Part shown: positions 1 to 6,664 of the stretch, piece after piece
How positions within the stretch are numbered: the stretch's first letter is position 1
Layout of the letters: each line of letters begins with the position of its first letter
Origin: Catenibacillus sp964565805
GTDB taxonomy: Bacteria; Bacillota; Clostridia; Lachnospirales; Lachnospiraceae
Direction: 5' to 3'
Assembly: GCA_964565805.1 (NCBI GenBank)
Contig: CAZMGH010000031.1
Span: forward strand, 1 to 33,389
Length of the DNA stretch: 33,389 bases
Translations under genes and position numbers: made by a program
The notes under the pieces: model-generated
The model's database searches: none
What the model was told of the DNA's origin: nothing
The model's input: only the letters and a program-made list of their open reading frames with translations

Positions 1-3
1 GGA

Positions 4-978
4 TCAATACATAACCATTAACCGGCTGATCAGGAACTGATATTCGTCAATGCCCTTGGTCATGGCAAGGGCTTCGTCAATATCAAAATTGGTAAATTTT
101 CCGTTCTTATATGCAATGACCCGATTGGTGGCTCCATGCCTCAGAAGGTCTACCGCATAAGCGCCCATGGTGGAAGCGTAAACCCGGTCTTTTGCTGTAG
201 GAACGCCGCCTCTTTGGATGTGTCCGAGAATGGTGGCCCGTGTTTCGATACCTGTAGCTACTTCAATTCTTTTTGCCAACCGGTTGGAATGACCGATACC
301 CTCCGCATTGATAACCACATGATGGGTCTTTCCCTTCTGCCGGTTGGAAAGAATGGTATCAATAAGGTCCTGTTCGGAAAATTCATCTTTTTCAGGGATC
401 AGGATACCGTCAGCGCCGTTGGCGATCTCGCACCAAAGGGCAATATATCCGGCATTTCTTCCCATAACCTCTACAATACTGCACCGCTCATGAGACATGG
501 AAGTATCTTTAATTTTATCAATGGCAGCTACAGCAGTATTTACTGCAGTGTCAAAGCCAATGGTGTAATCTGTACATGCAATATCCAGATCAATGGTTCC
601 CGGGATGCCGATGGTGTTGATCCCTAAAGCCGCCAGCTTCTGAGCGCCCTTAAAGGAACCGTCGCCGCCGATAACGATCAGCCCCTGGATGCCGTTATCC
701 CGCAGGATCTGAGCCCCTTTAGCCTGTCCTTCCGGTGTTTCAAATTCCTTGCACCGGGCTGTAAAAAGAATGGTGCCGCCTCGGCGCATGATTTCGGAAA
801 CGCTTTTTGTATCCATATCGATGATCTCGTTTTCCAGAAGTCCGGCATAGCCTCTCTGGATCCCCTTTACCTGTATGCCGTTGTTAATGGCTGTGCGGAC
901 AATGGCGCGGATGGCTGCGTTCATGCCTGGCGCGTCGCCGCCGCTGGTGAGTACGCCAATGGTTTTCATTTCTGACAT
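4..978 (-). CDS. pfkA: ATP-dependent 6-phosphofructokinase
   Basis: Phosphorylates fructose 6-phosphate to fructose 1,6-bisphosphate with ATP, the committed step of glycolysis, in the cytosol. The 324-residue length is normal for bacterial PfkA. Visible motifs in order: the N-terminal nucleotide loop VLTSGGDAPGMN (9-20), GGDGS (104-108, with the Gly typical of ATP rather than pyrophosphate users), the catalytic loop GTIDLD (127-132, catalytic Asp130), MGRNAG (172-177) and HIQRGG (253-258). Most homologues have Asn where this protein has Leu131 (GTIDND). The start at 976-978 has a GGGGAGG ribosome site 7 bases upstream; a second Met at codon 4 fits less well. The gene is transcribed away from rarA from its own consensus promoter. 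The family assignment is firm. Confidence 0.97.
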   Translation of the reverse strand: MSEMKTIGVLTSGGDAPGMNAAIRAIVRTAINNGIQVKGIQRGYAGLLENEIIDMDTKSVSEIMRRGGTILFTARCKEFETPEGQAKGAQILRDNGIQGLIVIGGDGSFKGAQKLAALGINTIGIPGTIDLDIACTDYTIGFDTAVNTAVAAIDKIKDTSMSHERCSIVEVMGRNAGYIALWCEIANGADGILIPEKDEFSEQDLIDTILSNRQKGKTHHVVINAEGIGHSNRLAKRIEVATGIETRATILGHIQRGGVPTAKDRVYASTMGAYAVDLLRHGATNRVIAYKNGKFTNFDIDEALAMTKGIDEYQFLISRLMVMY

Positions 979-1078
979 TTTTATATCCTCCCCTGTGTTT
1001 CATAGGCTGCTGCGCGGAGACAGCTGTAAATGATCTGTTACTGTCCATCCTGTGAGCAGCAAGAATTTTCTTTCCCTT

Positions 1079-1107
1079 ATCATAATAAATTTCCATAGGG
1101 GTGTCAA
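1079..1107 (-). promoter_or_regulatory. sigma-A promoter for pfkA
   Basis: On the minus strand TTGACA (1107-1102) and TATGAT (1084-1079) are separated by exactly 17 bases. Transcription would begin near 1071, giving a leader of about 95 bases before pfkA. The promoter lies back to back with the rarA promoter. Confidence 0.75.
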
Positions 1108-1124
1108 ATGGAACTTGCTTTCCG

Positions 1125-1153
1125 TTGAGATTCTCTACAGGATATGTTATTAT
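1125..1153 (+). promoter_or_regulatory. sigma-A promoter for the rarA operon
   Basis: TTGAGA (1125-1130), a 17-base spacer, then TATTAT (1148-1153) with an extended -10 TG at 1145-1146. Start of transcription is expected near 1160. A perfect 7-bp hairpin CTCCATC/GATGGAG (1166-1182) would lie right at the 5' end of the message. Confidence 0.6.
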
Positions 1154-1207
1154 AATCATGTGTGTCTCCATCATTGATGGAGGTTTTATGACAGGAAGTG
1201 ACAAGGA

Positions 1208-2560
1208 TTGGATTTATTTGATTATATGCGGGAGACTTCTATGGAAAAGGAGGCTCCCTTAGCATCTCGCCTGCGGCCCAGGACTCTGGATGAGATCGTG
1301 GGACAGCAGCATATCATTGGCAGGGATAAGCTTTTATACCGGGCCATTAAAGCGGATAAGATCCGTTCGGTGATCTTTTACGGGCCTCCGGGGACGGGAA
1401 AGACGACCATTGCCAAGGTGATCGCCAACACCACCAGCGCTCAGTTTAAGCAGATTAACGCTACCAGCGCCGGGAAAAAGGATATGGAGCAGGTGATCCA
1501 GGAGGCGAAAAATGATCTTGGTATGTATGGGAAAAAGACCATTTTATTTGTAGATGAGATCCACCGGTTTAATAAAAGCCAGCAGGACTATCTCCTTCCC
1601 TTTGTAGAGGACGGCACGGTGATCCTTATCGGCGCTACCACAGAGAATCCCTATTTTGAAGTGAACAGCGCCCTTTTATCCAGATCCATTATTTTTGAGC
1701 TTCATCCCCTTTCAAAGGATGAGATCAAGATCTTGATTAACCGGGCTGTGTACGACCCAGAGCGGGGCATGGGCGCTTATAATGGGGAGATTACCCAGGA
1801 GGCTCTGGATTTTCTGGCCGATGTGGCCAACGGGGATGCCCGGGCTGCTTTAAACGCTGTAGAGATCGGCGTTTTGACCACTCAGCCCGGGGCGGATGGA
1901 AAGATCCGCATTGATCTGGATGTGGCATCGGAATGTATCCAGAAAAGGGTGATTCAATATGACCGGGATGGGGACAATCATTATGATACGATTTCCGCGT
2001 TTATAAAAAGTATGCGGGGTTCCGACCCGGATGCTGCGGTGTATTACCTGGCCCGGATGATTTATGGGGGAGAGGAGCCTGCCTTTATCGCCCGGAGGAT
2101 CATGATCTGCGCTGCTGAGGATGTGGGAAATGCCGACCCTCAGGCGCTTGTTGTGGCCACCAACGCGGCCATGGCTGTGGAGCGCCTTGGGATGCCGGAA
2201 GGGCGGATCGTCTTAGCTCAGGCGGCCATTTATGTGGCCTGCGCCCCAAAAAGCAATTCTGCCATAGGCGCCATAGATGAGGCTATGGAATATGTCCGGA
2301 CGCATGAAACGGCGCCGGTGCCTACCCATCTGCGGGACGCTCATTACAAGGGAGCGGCAAAGCTGGGCCATGGCATCGGCTATCAGTATGCTCATAATTT
2401 TAAAAATCATTATGTAGATCAGCAGTATCTGCCGGATGCTGTTGTGGGCAAAAAGTTTTACCATGCCGGAGATCTGGGCTATGAAAAACATATGAAAGCG
2501 CTTTTGGATAAAATAAGATCACCGTATATCCAGGGACAGGATGAGCCGGATAAACAGTAG
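1208..2560 (+). CDS. rarA: Replication-associated recombination protein A (RarA/MgsA), AAA+ ATPase
   Basis: A clamp-loader-like AAA+ ATPase of the RarA/MgsA/WRNIP1 family that acts at stalled replication forks. Of its 450 residues, Walker A is GPPGTGKT (59-66), Walker B ILFVDEIH (112-119), sensor 1 is in GATTEN (142-147) and the arginine-finger region is at about SR159. The C-terminal half is the family's oligomerisation domain. The start is TTG (1208): it gives the family-typical MDLFDYMRE N-terminus and has AGGAAG 9 bases upstream. ATG codons at 1226 and 1241 would cut into conserved sequence. It heads a run with the phosphatase at 2601 after a 40-base gap that holds a hairpin but no T-tract. 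Confidence 0.95.
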   Translation: MDLFDYMRETSMEKEAPLASRLRPRTLDEIVGQQHIIGRDKLLYRAIKADKIRSVIFYGPPGTGKTTIAKVIANTTSAQFKQINATSAGKKDMEQVIQEAKNDLGMYGKKTILFVDEIHRFNKSQQDYLLPFVEDGTVILIGATTENPYFEVNSALLSRSIIFELHPLSKDEIKILINRAVYDPERGMGAYNGEITQEALDFLADVANGDARAALNAVEIGVLTTQPGADGKIRIDLDVASECIQKRVIQYDRDGDNHYDTISAFIKSMRGSDPDAAVYYLARMIYGGEEPAFIARRIMICAAEDVGNADPQALVVATNAAMAVERLGMPEGRIVLAQAAIYVACAPKSNSAIGAIDEAMEYVRTHETAPVPTHLRDAHYKGAAKLGHGIGYQYAHNFKNHYVDQQYLPDAVVGKKFYHAGDLGYEKHMKALLDKIRSPYIQGQDEPDKQ

Positions 2561-2582
2561 CCGTTTGCCAGTATAAACGGCT
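2559..2582 (+). other. intergenic hairpin between rarA and the phosphatase gene
   Basis: Perfect 8-bp inverted repeat AGCCGTTT / AAACGGCT with an 8-base loop, overlapping the rarA stop codon. No U-run follows, so it is more likely an mRNA processing or stability element than a terminator. Confidence 0.5.
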
Positions 2583-2600
2583 GTAACTAAGGAGGAAAAG

Positions 2601-3224
2601 ATGATTGAGTTGTATATTTTGCGCCATGGCCGTACACTGTGGAATCAGACCGGGCGCATCCAGGGAAGTACAGATATTGAGTTGAATCAGGAGGGGCGCC
2701 AGGCGGCCATAAATACAGGAAAAGCCTGGGAAACCATGGGGCTGCATTTTGACCAGGTATATTCCAGCCCGTTAAAGCGGGCCTATGAAACGGCTTGCCT
2801 GGTCAGCGCTTATACTGGTTTGACAGTCTGCAAGGATGACCGGCTCAGGGAGCTTTGTTTTGGTGTTTTGGAGGGAGAGCCGGTTTCACGTCTTAATGAT
2901 TCGGAAGCTGACCCGGACCATGGATGTTTTTTCTCTCAACCGGAATGTTATCAGCGGCCGGAAGGGGGAGAATCCTTGGAGGAACTATGTGTTAGAGCTA
3001 AAAGTTTCCTGGATGAACTTTTTGAAACATATACTCATGAGGAACGGATACTTATTGTTGCTCACGGCGCTATGAACAAGGCGCTTATGCGAGTATTAAA
3101 AAAATCAGAGATGAAAGATTTTTGGACAGGCGGATCGCTGAAAAACTGCAGCGTAAATATTGTAAAGGCAGATGGCCGGCGCTGTGAGGTCCTGGAGGAA
3201 GGAAAGATTTATGACAATCAATAA
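2601..3224 (+). CDS. histidine phosphatase family protein (phosphoglycerate mutase-like)
   Basis: A 207-residue member of the histidine phosphatase superfamily, which works through a phosphohistidine intermediate. The catalytic RHG motif is at residues 8-10 (nucleophile His9), the SSPLKRAYET segment with its conserved Arg at 55-64, and the second catalytic His in IVAHG at 155. The substrate cannot be read from sequence: relatives include alpha-ribazole phosphatase (CobC), small-metabolite phosphatases and phosphoglycerate mutases. No cobalamin genes lie nearby to support CobC. AAGGAGG sits 7 bases before the ATG. The 3' end overlaps the next gene by 14 bases, implying translational coupling of two phosphohydrolases. 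Confidence 0.9.
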   Translation: MIELYILRHGRTLWNQTGRIQGSTDIELNQEGRQAAINTGKAWETMGLHFDQVYSSPLKRAYETACLVSAYTGLTVCKDDRLRELCFGVLEGEPVSRLNDSEADPDHGCFFSQPECYQRPEGGESLEELCVRAKSFLDELFETYTHEERILIVAHGAMNKALMRVLKKSEMKDFWTGGSLKNCSVNIVKADGRRCEVLEEGKIYDNQ

Positions 3225-4557
3225 AAATAAGCTTCTTGTGATTTCTTTGGATGCTCTTGGCGCCCAGGATGTCGCGTTTTTTGAAACACTTCCCAATTTC
3301 CAAAGAATTTTATCCGGCGGAGCCCGGTGTTTTAATGTGTCCTCGGTGTATCCGAGTCTGACTTATCCGGCCCACACAAGCATTGTCACTGGATGCTATC
3401 CAAGAAAACACGGCATTGTAAATAATACCCGGTTCCAGTTCCGAAGAGAGTCTCCGGACTGGTTCTGGCAGAGAAAGTATGTAAAGACCACCACCCTGTA
3501 CGACCAGGTGCTTAAAGAGGGTGGGACTGTGGCAGCGTTTTTGTGGCCTGTGACTGCCCGCTCAAAGATTACCTGGAATGTGCCTGAGATTTTCGCCAAC
3601 CGTCCCTGGGATAATCAGATATTTACTTCCCTGCGTAACGGCTCCCTGGCCTTTCAGGCAGTGCTTCAGCAGCGGTTCGGCCATATTCGTCAGGGCCGCC
3701 GTCAGCCGGCTCTGGATGATTTTGTAACCGAGTGCGTTAAGTACACTTTGGCTGTAAAGCGTCCGGATCTGACACTGGTCCATTTGACCGATGTGGATAC
3801 CCAAAGACATCTTCACGGGGTATGGACGCCCCAGGTGCGGGATGCCATCCTGCGCCATGACCGCCGTCTGGGTGGAATTCTGGATATTTTGGAGGGCAAT
3901 GGTCTTATAGACCAGACCAATGTAGTGGTCCTTGGGGATCATTACCAGAAGGATACGTCCATGGCCATTCAGCTGAACTACTGGCTGTGGCAGAAGGGAT
4001 GGCTTACAGTGCGGGCGGGGCGTCTTTATCAGTGGCAGGTTTACTGCAAAAACTGTGACGGCAGCGCCTATGTGTACATTCGTAAAGGCAGCGGCTATTT
4101 AAAGGATGCGGTGCGGGAGTTTCTTCAGGAGCTTGCGGCAGATGCGGACAGCGGCATTGAGCAGCTTATTGAAGGCCGGGATGCGGCGGCTATGGGCGCG
4201 GATCCCCGCTGCAGTTTTATGCTGGAGGCAAAGGATGGGTATTATTTTCAGGATGGATTAAATGGTCCATTCCTGTCTGTGGATAGTATGGATGGGATTA
4301 CAGGCCCGGCGCCTATGTATGCCACGCATGGCTACCTGCCGGGAAAACCGGGCTACCAGACGGTATTTATGGCCAAGGGTCCGGATATTAAAGAAGATAC
4401 AGATATTTTGTCCATGTGCCTGGTGGACGAAGGCCCTACGTTTGCCCGGCTGCTAGGCGTGTCTCTGCCTGAGGCTGACGGCCGGGTGATTACAGCGATG
4501 CTAAAAGACGAGGCGGAAAATCATTTGCTGGAGTGTCGGGAAAAGCCACAGGAGTAG
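3211..4557 (+). CDS. alkaline-phosphatase-superfamily nucleotide pyrophosphatase/phosphodiesterase
   Basis: A 448-residue type I phosphodiesterase/nucleotide pyrophosphatase (NPP-type). The fold is recognisable from its two-metal site: Asp14 (ISLDAL), nucleophile Thr51 in SLTYPAHTS, Asp196 and His200 in DVDTQRH, Asp243-His244 in LGDHYQ, and a C-terminal THGYLPG His. These line up with the NPP motifs TFPNH, DSSGH, DHG and HGYDN. No signal peptide or membrane anchor is visible, so the enzyme is probably cytosolic; the substrate is unknown. I chose ATG 3211 because GGAGGAAGGA lies just upstream, whereas ATG 3172 has no ribosome site and would lengthen the overlap with the preceding phosphatase. 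Confidence 0.88.
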   Translation: MTINKNKLLVISLDALGAQDVAFFETLPNFQRILSGGARCFNVSSVYPSLTYPAHTSIVTGCYPRKHGIVNNTRFQFRRESPDWFWQRKYVKTTTLYDQVLKEGGTVAAFLWPVTARSKITWNVPEIFANRPWDNQIFTSLRNGSLAFQAVLQQRFGHIRQGRRQPALDDFVTECVKYTLAVKRPDLTLVHLTDVDTQRHLHGVWTPQVRDAILRHDRRLGGILDILEGNGLIDQTNVVVLGDHYQKDTSMAIQLNYWLWQKGWLTVRAGRLYQWQVYCKNCDGSAYVYIRKGSGYLKDAVREFLQELAADADSGIEQLIEGRDAAAMGADPRCSFMLEAKDGYYFQDGLNGPFLSVDSMDGITGPAPMYATHGYLPGKPGYQTVFMAKGPDIKEDTDILSMCLVDEGPTFARLLGVSLPEADGRVITAMLKDEAENHLLECREKPQE

Positions 4558-4622
4558 GACACGGCAGGCACAAAGAAACTGGGGACTCTGGGAATAGTAA
4601 CCGGATTTGTTTAAAAATTTTG

Positions 4623-4650
4623 TAGACACATCTTTATTTTATGTTATAAT
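4623..4650 (+). promoter_or_regulatory. sigma-A promoter for oadB-oadG
   Basis: TAGACA (4623-4628), a 16-base spacer, TATAAT (4645-4650) with an extended -10 TG at 4642-4643. The leader would be about 175 bases long. Confidence 0.65.
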
Positions 4651-4667
4651 TATCGCGTGTTGCTTTG

Positions 4668-4688
4668 GTGTCAAATACTTTTTGACAC
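4668..4688. promoter_or_regulatory. inverted repeat just downstream of the oadB transcription start
   Basis: GTGTCAAA, a 5-base spacer, then TTTGACAC: a perfect 8-bp palindrome about 10-30 bases after the predicted start site. It could be an operator for a dimeric repressor or the first hairpin of the leader RNA. Confidence 0.45.
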
Positions 4689-4825
4689 TATGATACGAAT
4701 CCCATAATAAAAGGGAGTAGCCGCCATAACAGAAAGCTTATGGATTTTCCCGGGACCGTCACTGCGTCCGGATGGATCCAGATGCTCCCGTCTGCTACAG
4801 CGGCAAAAAACAAATGAAAGGGTGT
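4689..4825 (+). promoter_or_regulatory. structured 5' leader of oadB, possible riboswitch
   Basis: The leader holds GGGAGTAGC (4713-4721), a CCATAA/TTATGG hairpin (4724-4743), and a stem CCGGGAC/GTCCGG (4750-4771) whose loop reads CGTCACTGCG (4757-4766). GGGAGUAGC and a CGUCANUNCG loop are both hallmarks of yybP-ykoY (manganese) RNAs, but the usual 3' GACCUU strand is not found. Instead three 5' blocks (GGGAG, GTAGC, GCCGC) have partners in the same order downstream (CTCCC 4785, GCTAC 4794, GCGGC 4800), so the pairings exclude one another. That layout suits a switch, though chance is not ruled out. Confidence 0.4.
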
Positions 4826-4833
4826 TTTTATCT

Positions 4834-5970
4834 ATGGAGTTTCTTTTGGACGGCATCCTGGCTGTTACCTGGCAGCAGGTTGTTATGTATCTTGTAGGAA
4901 TACTTCTTATCTGGCTTGCCATTAAAAAAGACTGCGAGCCAACACTGCTCCTGCCTATGGGCTTTGGCGCCATCCTGGTCAACCTGCCTTTTTCAGGTGT
5001 GATAAACCAGGTGATGTCCGGTGTAGGAGAGACAAACGGTATTATTGAGTGGCTGTTTGAAATTGGTATTGAGGCCTCTGAAGCGCTGCCTACACTGCTG
5101 TTTATCGGTATCGGTGCCATGATCGACTTTGGCCCTCTTCTGGCAAATCCGGTCATGTTCCTGTTTGGCGCTGCCGCTCAATTTGGTATTTTCTTCGCCA
5201 TTTGCGCTGCTTCTTTAATGGGCTTTAACCTGGCGGATGCCGCCTCTGCAGGTATTATCGGCGCTGCCGATGGACCTACGGCCATCCTTGTGTCTCAGGT
5301 GCTGGATTCAAGCTATGTAGGCGCTATTGCGGTGGCGGCCTATTCCTATATGGCTTTGGTGCCGATCATCCAGCCATTAGTTATCAAGGCCATGACTACA
5401 AAAAAGGAGCGTCGGATCCATATGGAATATCATCCGGCACAGGTGACGAAAACTGTCCGGATCGCATTCCCTATTATCGTAACCATCATCGTAGGTTTTG
5501 TAGCGCCTTCTTCTATTGCTCTGGTAGGCTTCTTAATGTTTGGTAACCTGCTGAGAGAGTGCGGCGTGCTGGGAACTTTATCAGATACAGCCCAGAATAC
5601 TTTGACCAATCTGATCACACTGCTTCTGGGTATTACGATTTCCTTCAGTATGCGCGCGGAGGCCTTCGTTGACGTTCGCACACTGCTGATCATGTGCATC
5701 GGTCTTCTGGCATTTATTTTTGATACTGTAGGCGGTGTGCTCTTGGCCAAGGTATTGAACCTGTTTAGAAAGAATAAGATCAACCCAATGGTAGGCGCGG
5801 CTGGTATTTCCGCTTTCCCTATGGCTTCCCGTGTTGTCCAGAAGCTGGCTAATGAAGAAGAAAAGGGAAATATCATTCTTATGCATGCTGCAGGAGCAAA
5901 TGTATCCGGTCAGATCGCTTCAGTTATTGCCGGCGGTCTTGTTATCCAGGTCGTTACCAGTTATCTTTGA
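4834..5970 (+). CDS. oadB: sodium-translocating decarboxylase beta subunit (OadB/GcdB/MmdB family)
   Basis: A 378-residue polytopic membrane protein that, in this family, couples decarboxylation of a carboxybiotin intermediate to export of Na+. Recognisable blocks are FIGIGAMIDFGPLLANP, GIIGAADGPTAI (the conserved membrane motif with the buried Asp) and the C-terminal GAAGISAFPMASRVVQ and GANVSGQIASVIAGG segments. About nine or more hydrophobic helices are visible. I chose ATG 4834, with AAAGGGTG centred about 11 bases upstream, over GTG 4822, which falls inside that ribosome site. Only a gamma-like gene follows; no alpha (carboxyltransferase) or biotin-carrier gene is in the window, so the substrate (oxaloacetate, methylmalonyl-CoA or glutaconyl-CoA) cannot be named. 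Confidence 0.95.
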   Translation: MEFLLDGILAVTWQQVVMYLVGILLIWLAIKKDCEPTLLLPMGFGAILVNLPFSGVINQVMSGVGETNGIIEWLFEIGIEASEALPTLLFIGIGAMIDFGPLLANPVMFLFGAAAQFGIFFAICAASLMGFNLADAASAGIIGAADGPTAILVSQVLDSSYVGAIAVAAYSYMALVPIIQPLVIKAMTTKKERRIHMEYHPAQVTKTVRIAFPIIVTIIVGFVAPSSIALVGFLMFGNLLRECGVLGTLSDTAQNTLTNLITLLLGITISFSMRAEAFVDVRTLLIMCIGLLAFIFDTVGGVLLAKVLNLFRKNKINPMVGAAGISAFPMASRVVQKLANEEEKGNIILMHAAGANVSGQIASVIAGGLVIQVVTSYL

Positions 5971-5992
5971 TTGAAGGGAAGGTTTTGGATAT

Positions 5993-6157
5993 ATGAGTAC
6001 GATGGAAAATTTTATAATTTCACTGGAAATTATGGGAAAAGGCATGGGCGGAATCTTTGTTGCCACTATTTTGATCATGATCATCGTGTGGGCGCTGGGT
6101 AAGTTTTCCGCATCCTCCGCGGAAAAGAAGGACGAGGAAGAAAACCGGATGCCCTAA
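5993..6157 (+). CDS. small OadG-like gamma subunit of the sodium pump decarboxylase
   Basis: A 54-codon gene starting 22 bases after oadB, with AAGGGAAGG upstream. The peptide has a short N-terminus, one membrane helix at about 20-37 (GIFVATILIMIIVWALGKF) and a charged C-terminal tail (EKKDEEE). The pattern EIMGKGMGGIF before the helix resembles the OAD gamma chain, a single-pass subunit that assembles and anchors the complex. The position directly after the beta subunit and before a terminator supports this. The sequence is too short for certainty. Confidence 0.7.
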   Translation: MSTMENFIISLEIMGKGMGGIFVATILIMIIVWALGKFSASSAEKKDEEENRMP

Positions 6158-6170
6158 TGAAAATGAAAAG

Positions 6171-6203
6171 AAGCCCTCAGAGCCGCAACTCTGGGGGCTT
6201 TGC
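6171..6203 (+). terminator. terminator after oadB-oadG
   Basis: A 12-bp stem AAGCCCTCAGAG / CTCTGGGGGCTT (one G-T pair) with the 6-base loop CCGCAA, starting 14 bases after the oadG-like stop. The T-run is short. Confidence 0.65.
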
Positions 6204-6267
6204 CGTGTCATCTGTTCCCTGCCGGAATTATGATATTTTTTACCATATGGGCCATCATTTCCAGATT

Positions 6268-6402
6268 TTAGAAGAGCTTCTCCGCGTTCGGTATCTGTTC
6301 TGGTGTCAGATGCTGGATGCAGTCCCAGTGTTCTGCCAGCTTTCCATCCTCCTTGTAAGCTAAAGCGCCGGTCTGGCTTTTCTGGGAAAAGACCGCCGAC
6401 AT
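6268..6402 (-). pseudogene. C-terminal remnant of a SnoaL-like (NTF2-fold) protein
   Basis: A 44-codon minus-strand frame whose last 30 residues read like the end of a SnoaL-like / nuclear transport factor 2 family protein: EDGKLAEHWDCIQHL matches the family's characteristic F/Y-x-x-E-x-GKIxEHWDVIQ ending. An in-frame stop immediately precedes the ATG (position 6402), and there is no room for the roughly 100 residues of the N-terminal fold before the assembly gap. I read it as a decayed fragment, possibly with its other part lost in or beyond the gap. The beginning of the frame (MSAVFSQKSQ) is probably not native protein. Confidence 0.5.
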
Positions 6403-6459
6403 CTATTGTTATTATACAGGATGGCAACGTAAAATCATAGTAAATATTTGGTTATATTC

Positions 6460-6559
6460 NNNNNNNNNNNNNNNNNNNNNNNNNNNNNNNNNNNNNNNNN
6501 NNNNNNNNNNNNNNNNNNNNNNNNNNNNNNNNNNNNNNNNNNNNNNNNNNNNNNNNNNN
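6460..6559. other. assembly gap (100 N)
   Basis: Exactly 100 N, the customary placeholder for a gap of unknown size. The two flanks may not be truly adjacent at this distance. Confidence 0.98.
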
Positions 6560-6596
6560 TAAAAATGAAAATTCTATGGTATTTCTGTATCCAGCG

Positions 6597-6605
6597 TGCT
6601 ACAAT
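6597..6605 (+). promoter_or_regulatory. possible extended -10 promoter for the cation efflux gene
   Basis: TGC followed by TACAAT (6600-6605) forms an extended -10 box about 60 bases before the ATG. The -35 region (TGGTAT) is poor. Confidence 0.35.
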
Positions 6606-6664
6606 AGAAGCCGTGCGGATTGCATATACTTTTACAGAATAAGGTGTTTAAGGATGGTGATGGG

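Noticed and set aside
884..1204. 106-codon minus-strand ORF upstream of pfkA
   Set aside because: It overlaps the pfkA start by about 95 bases, contains the pfkA promoter and has an Arg/His-rich tail typical of a shadow frame.
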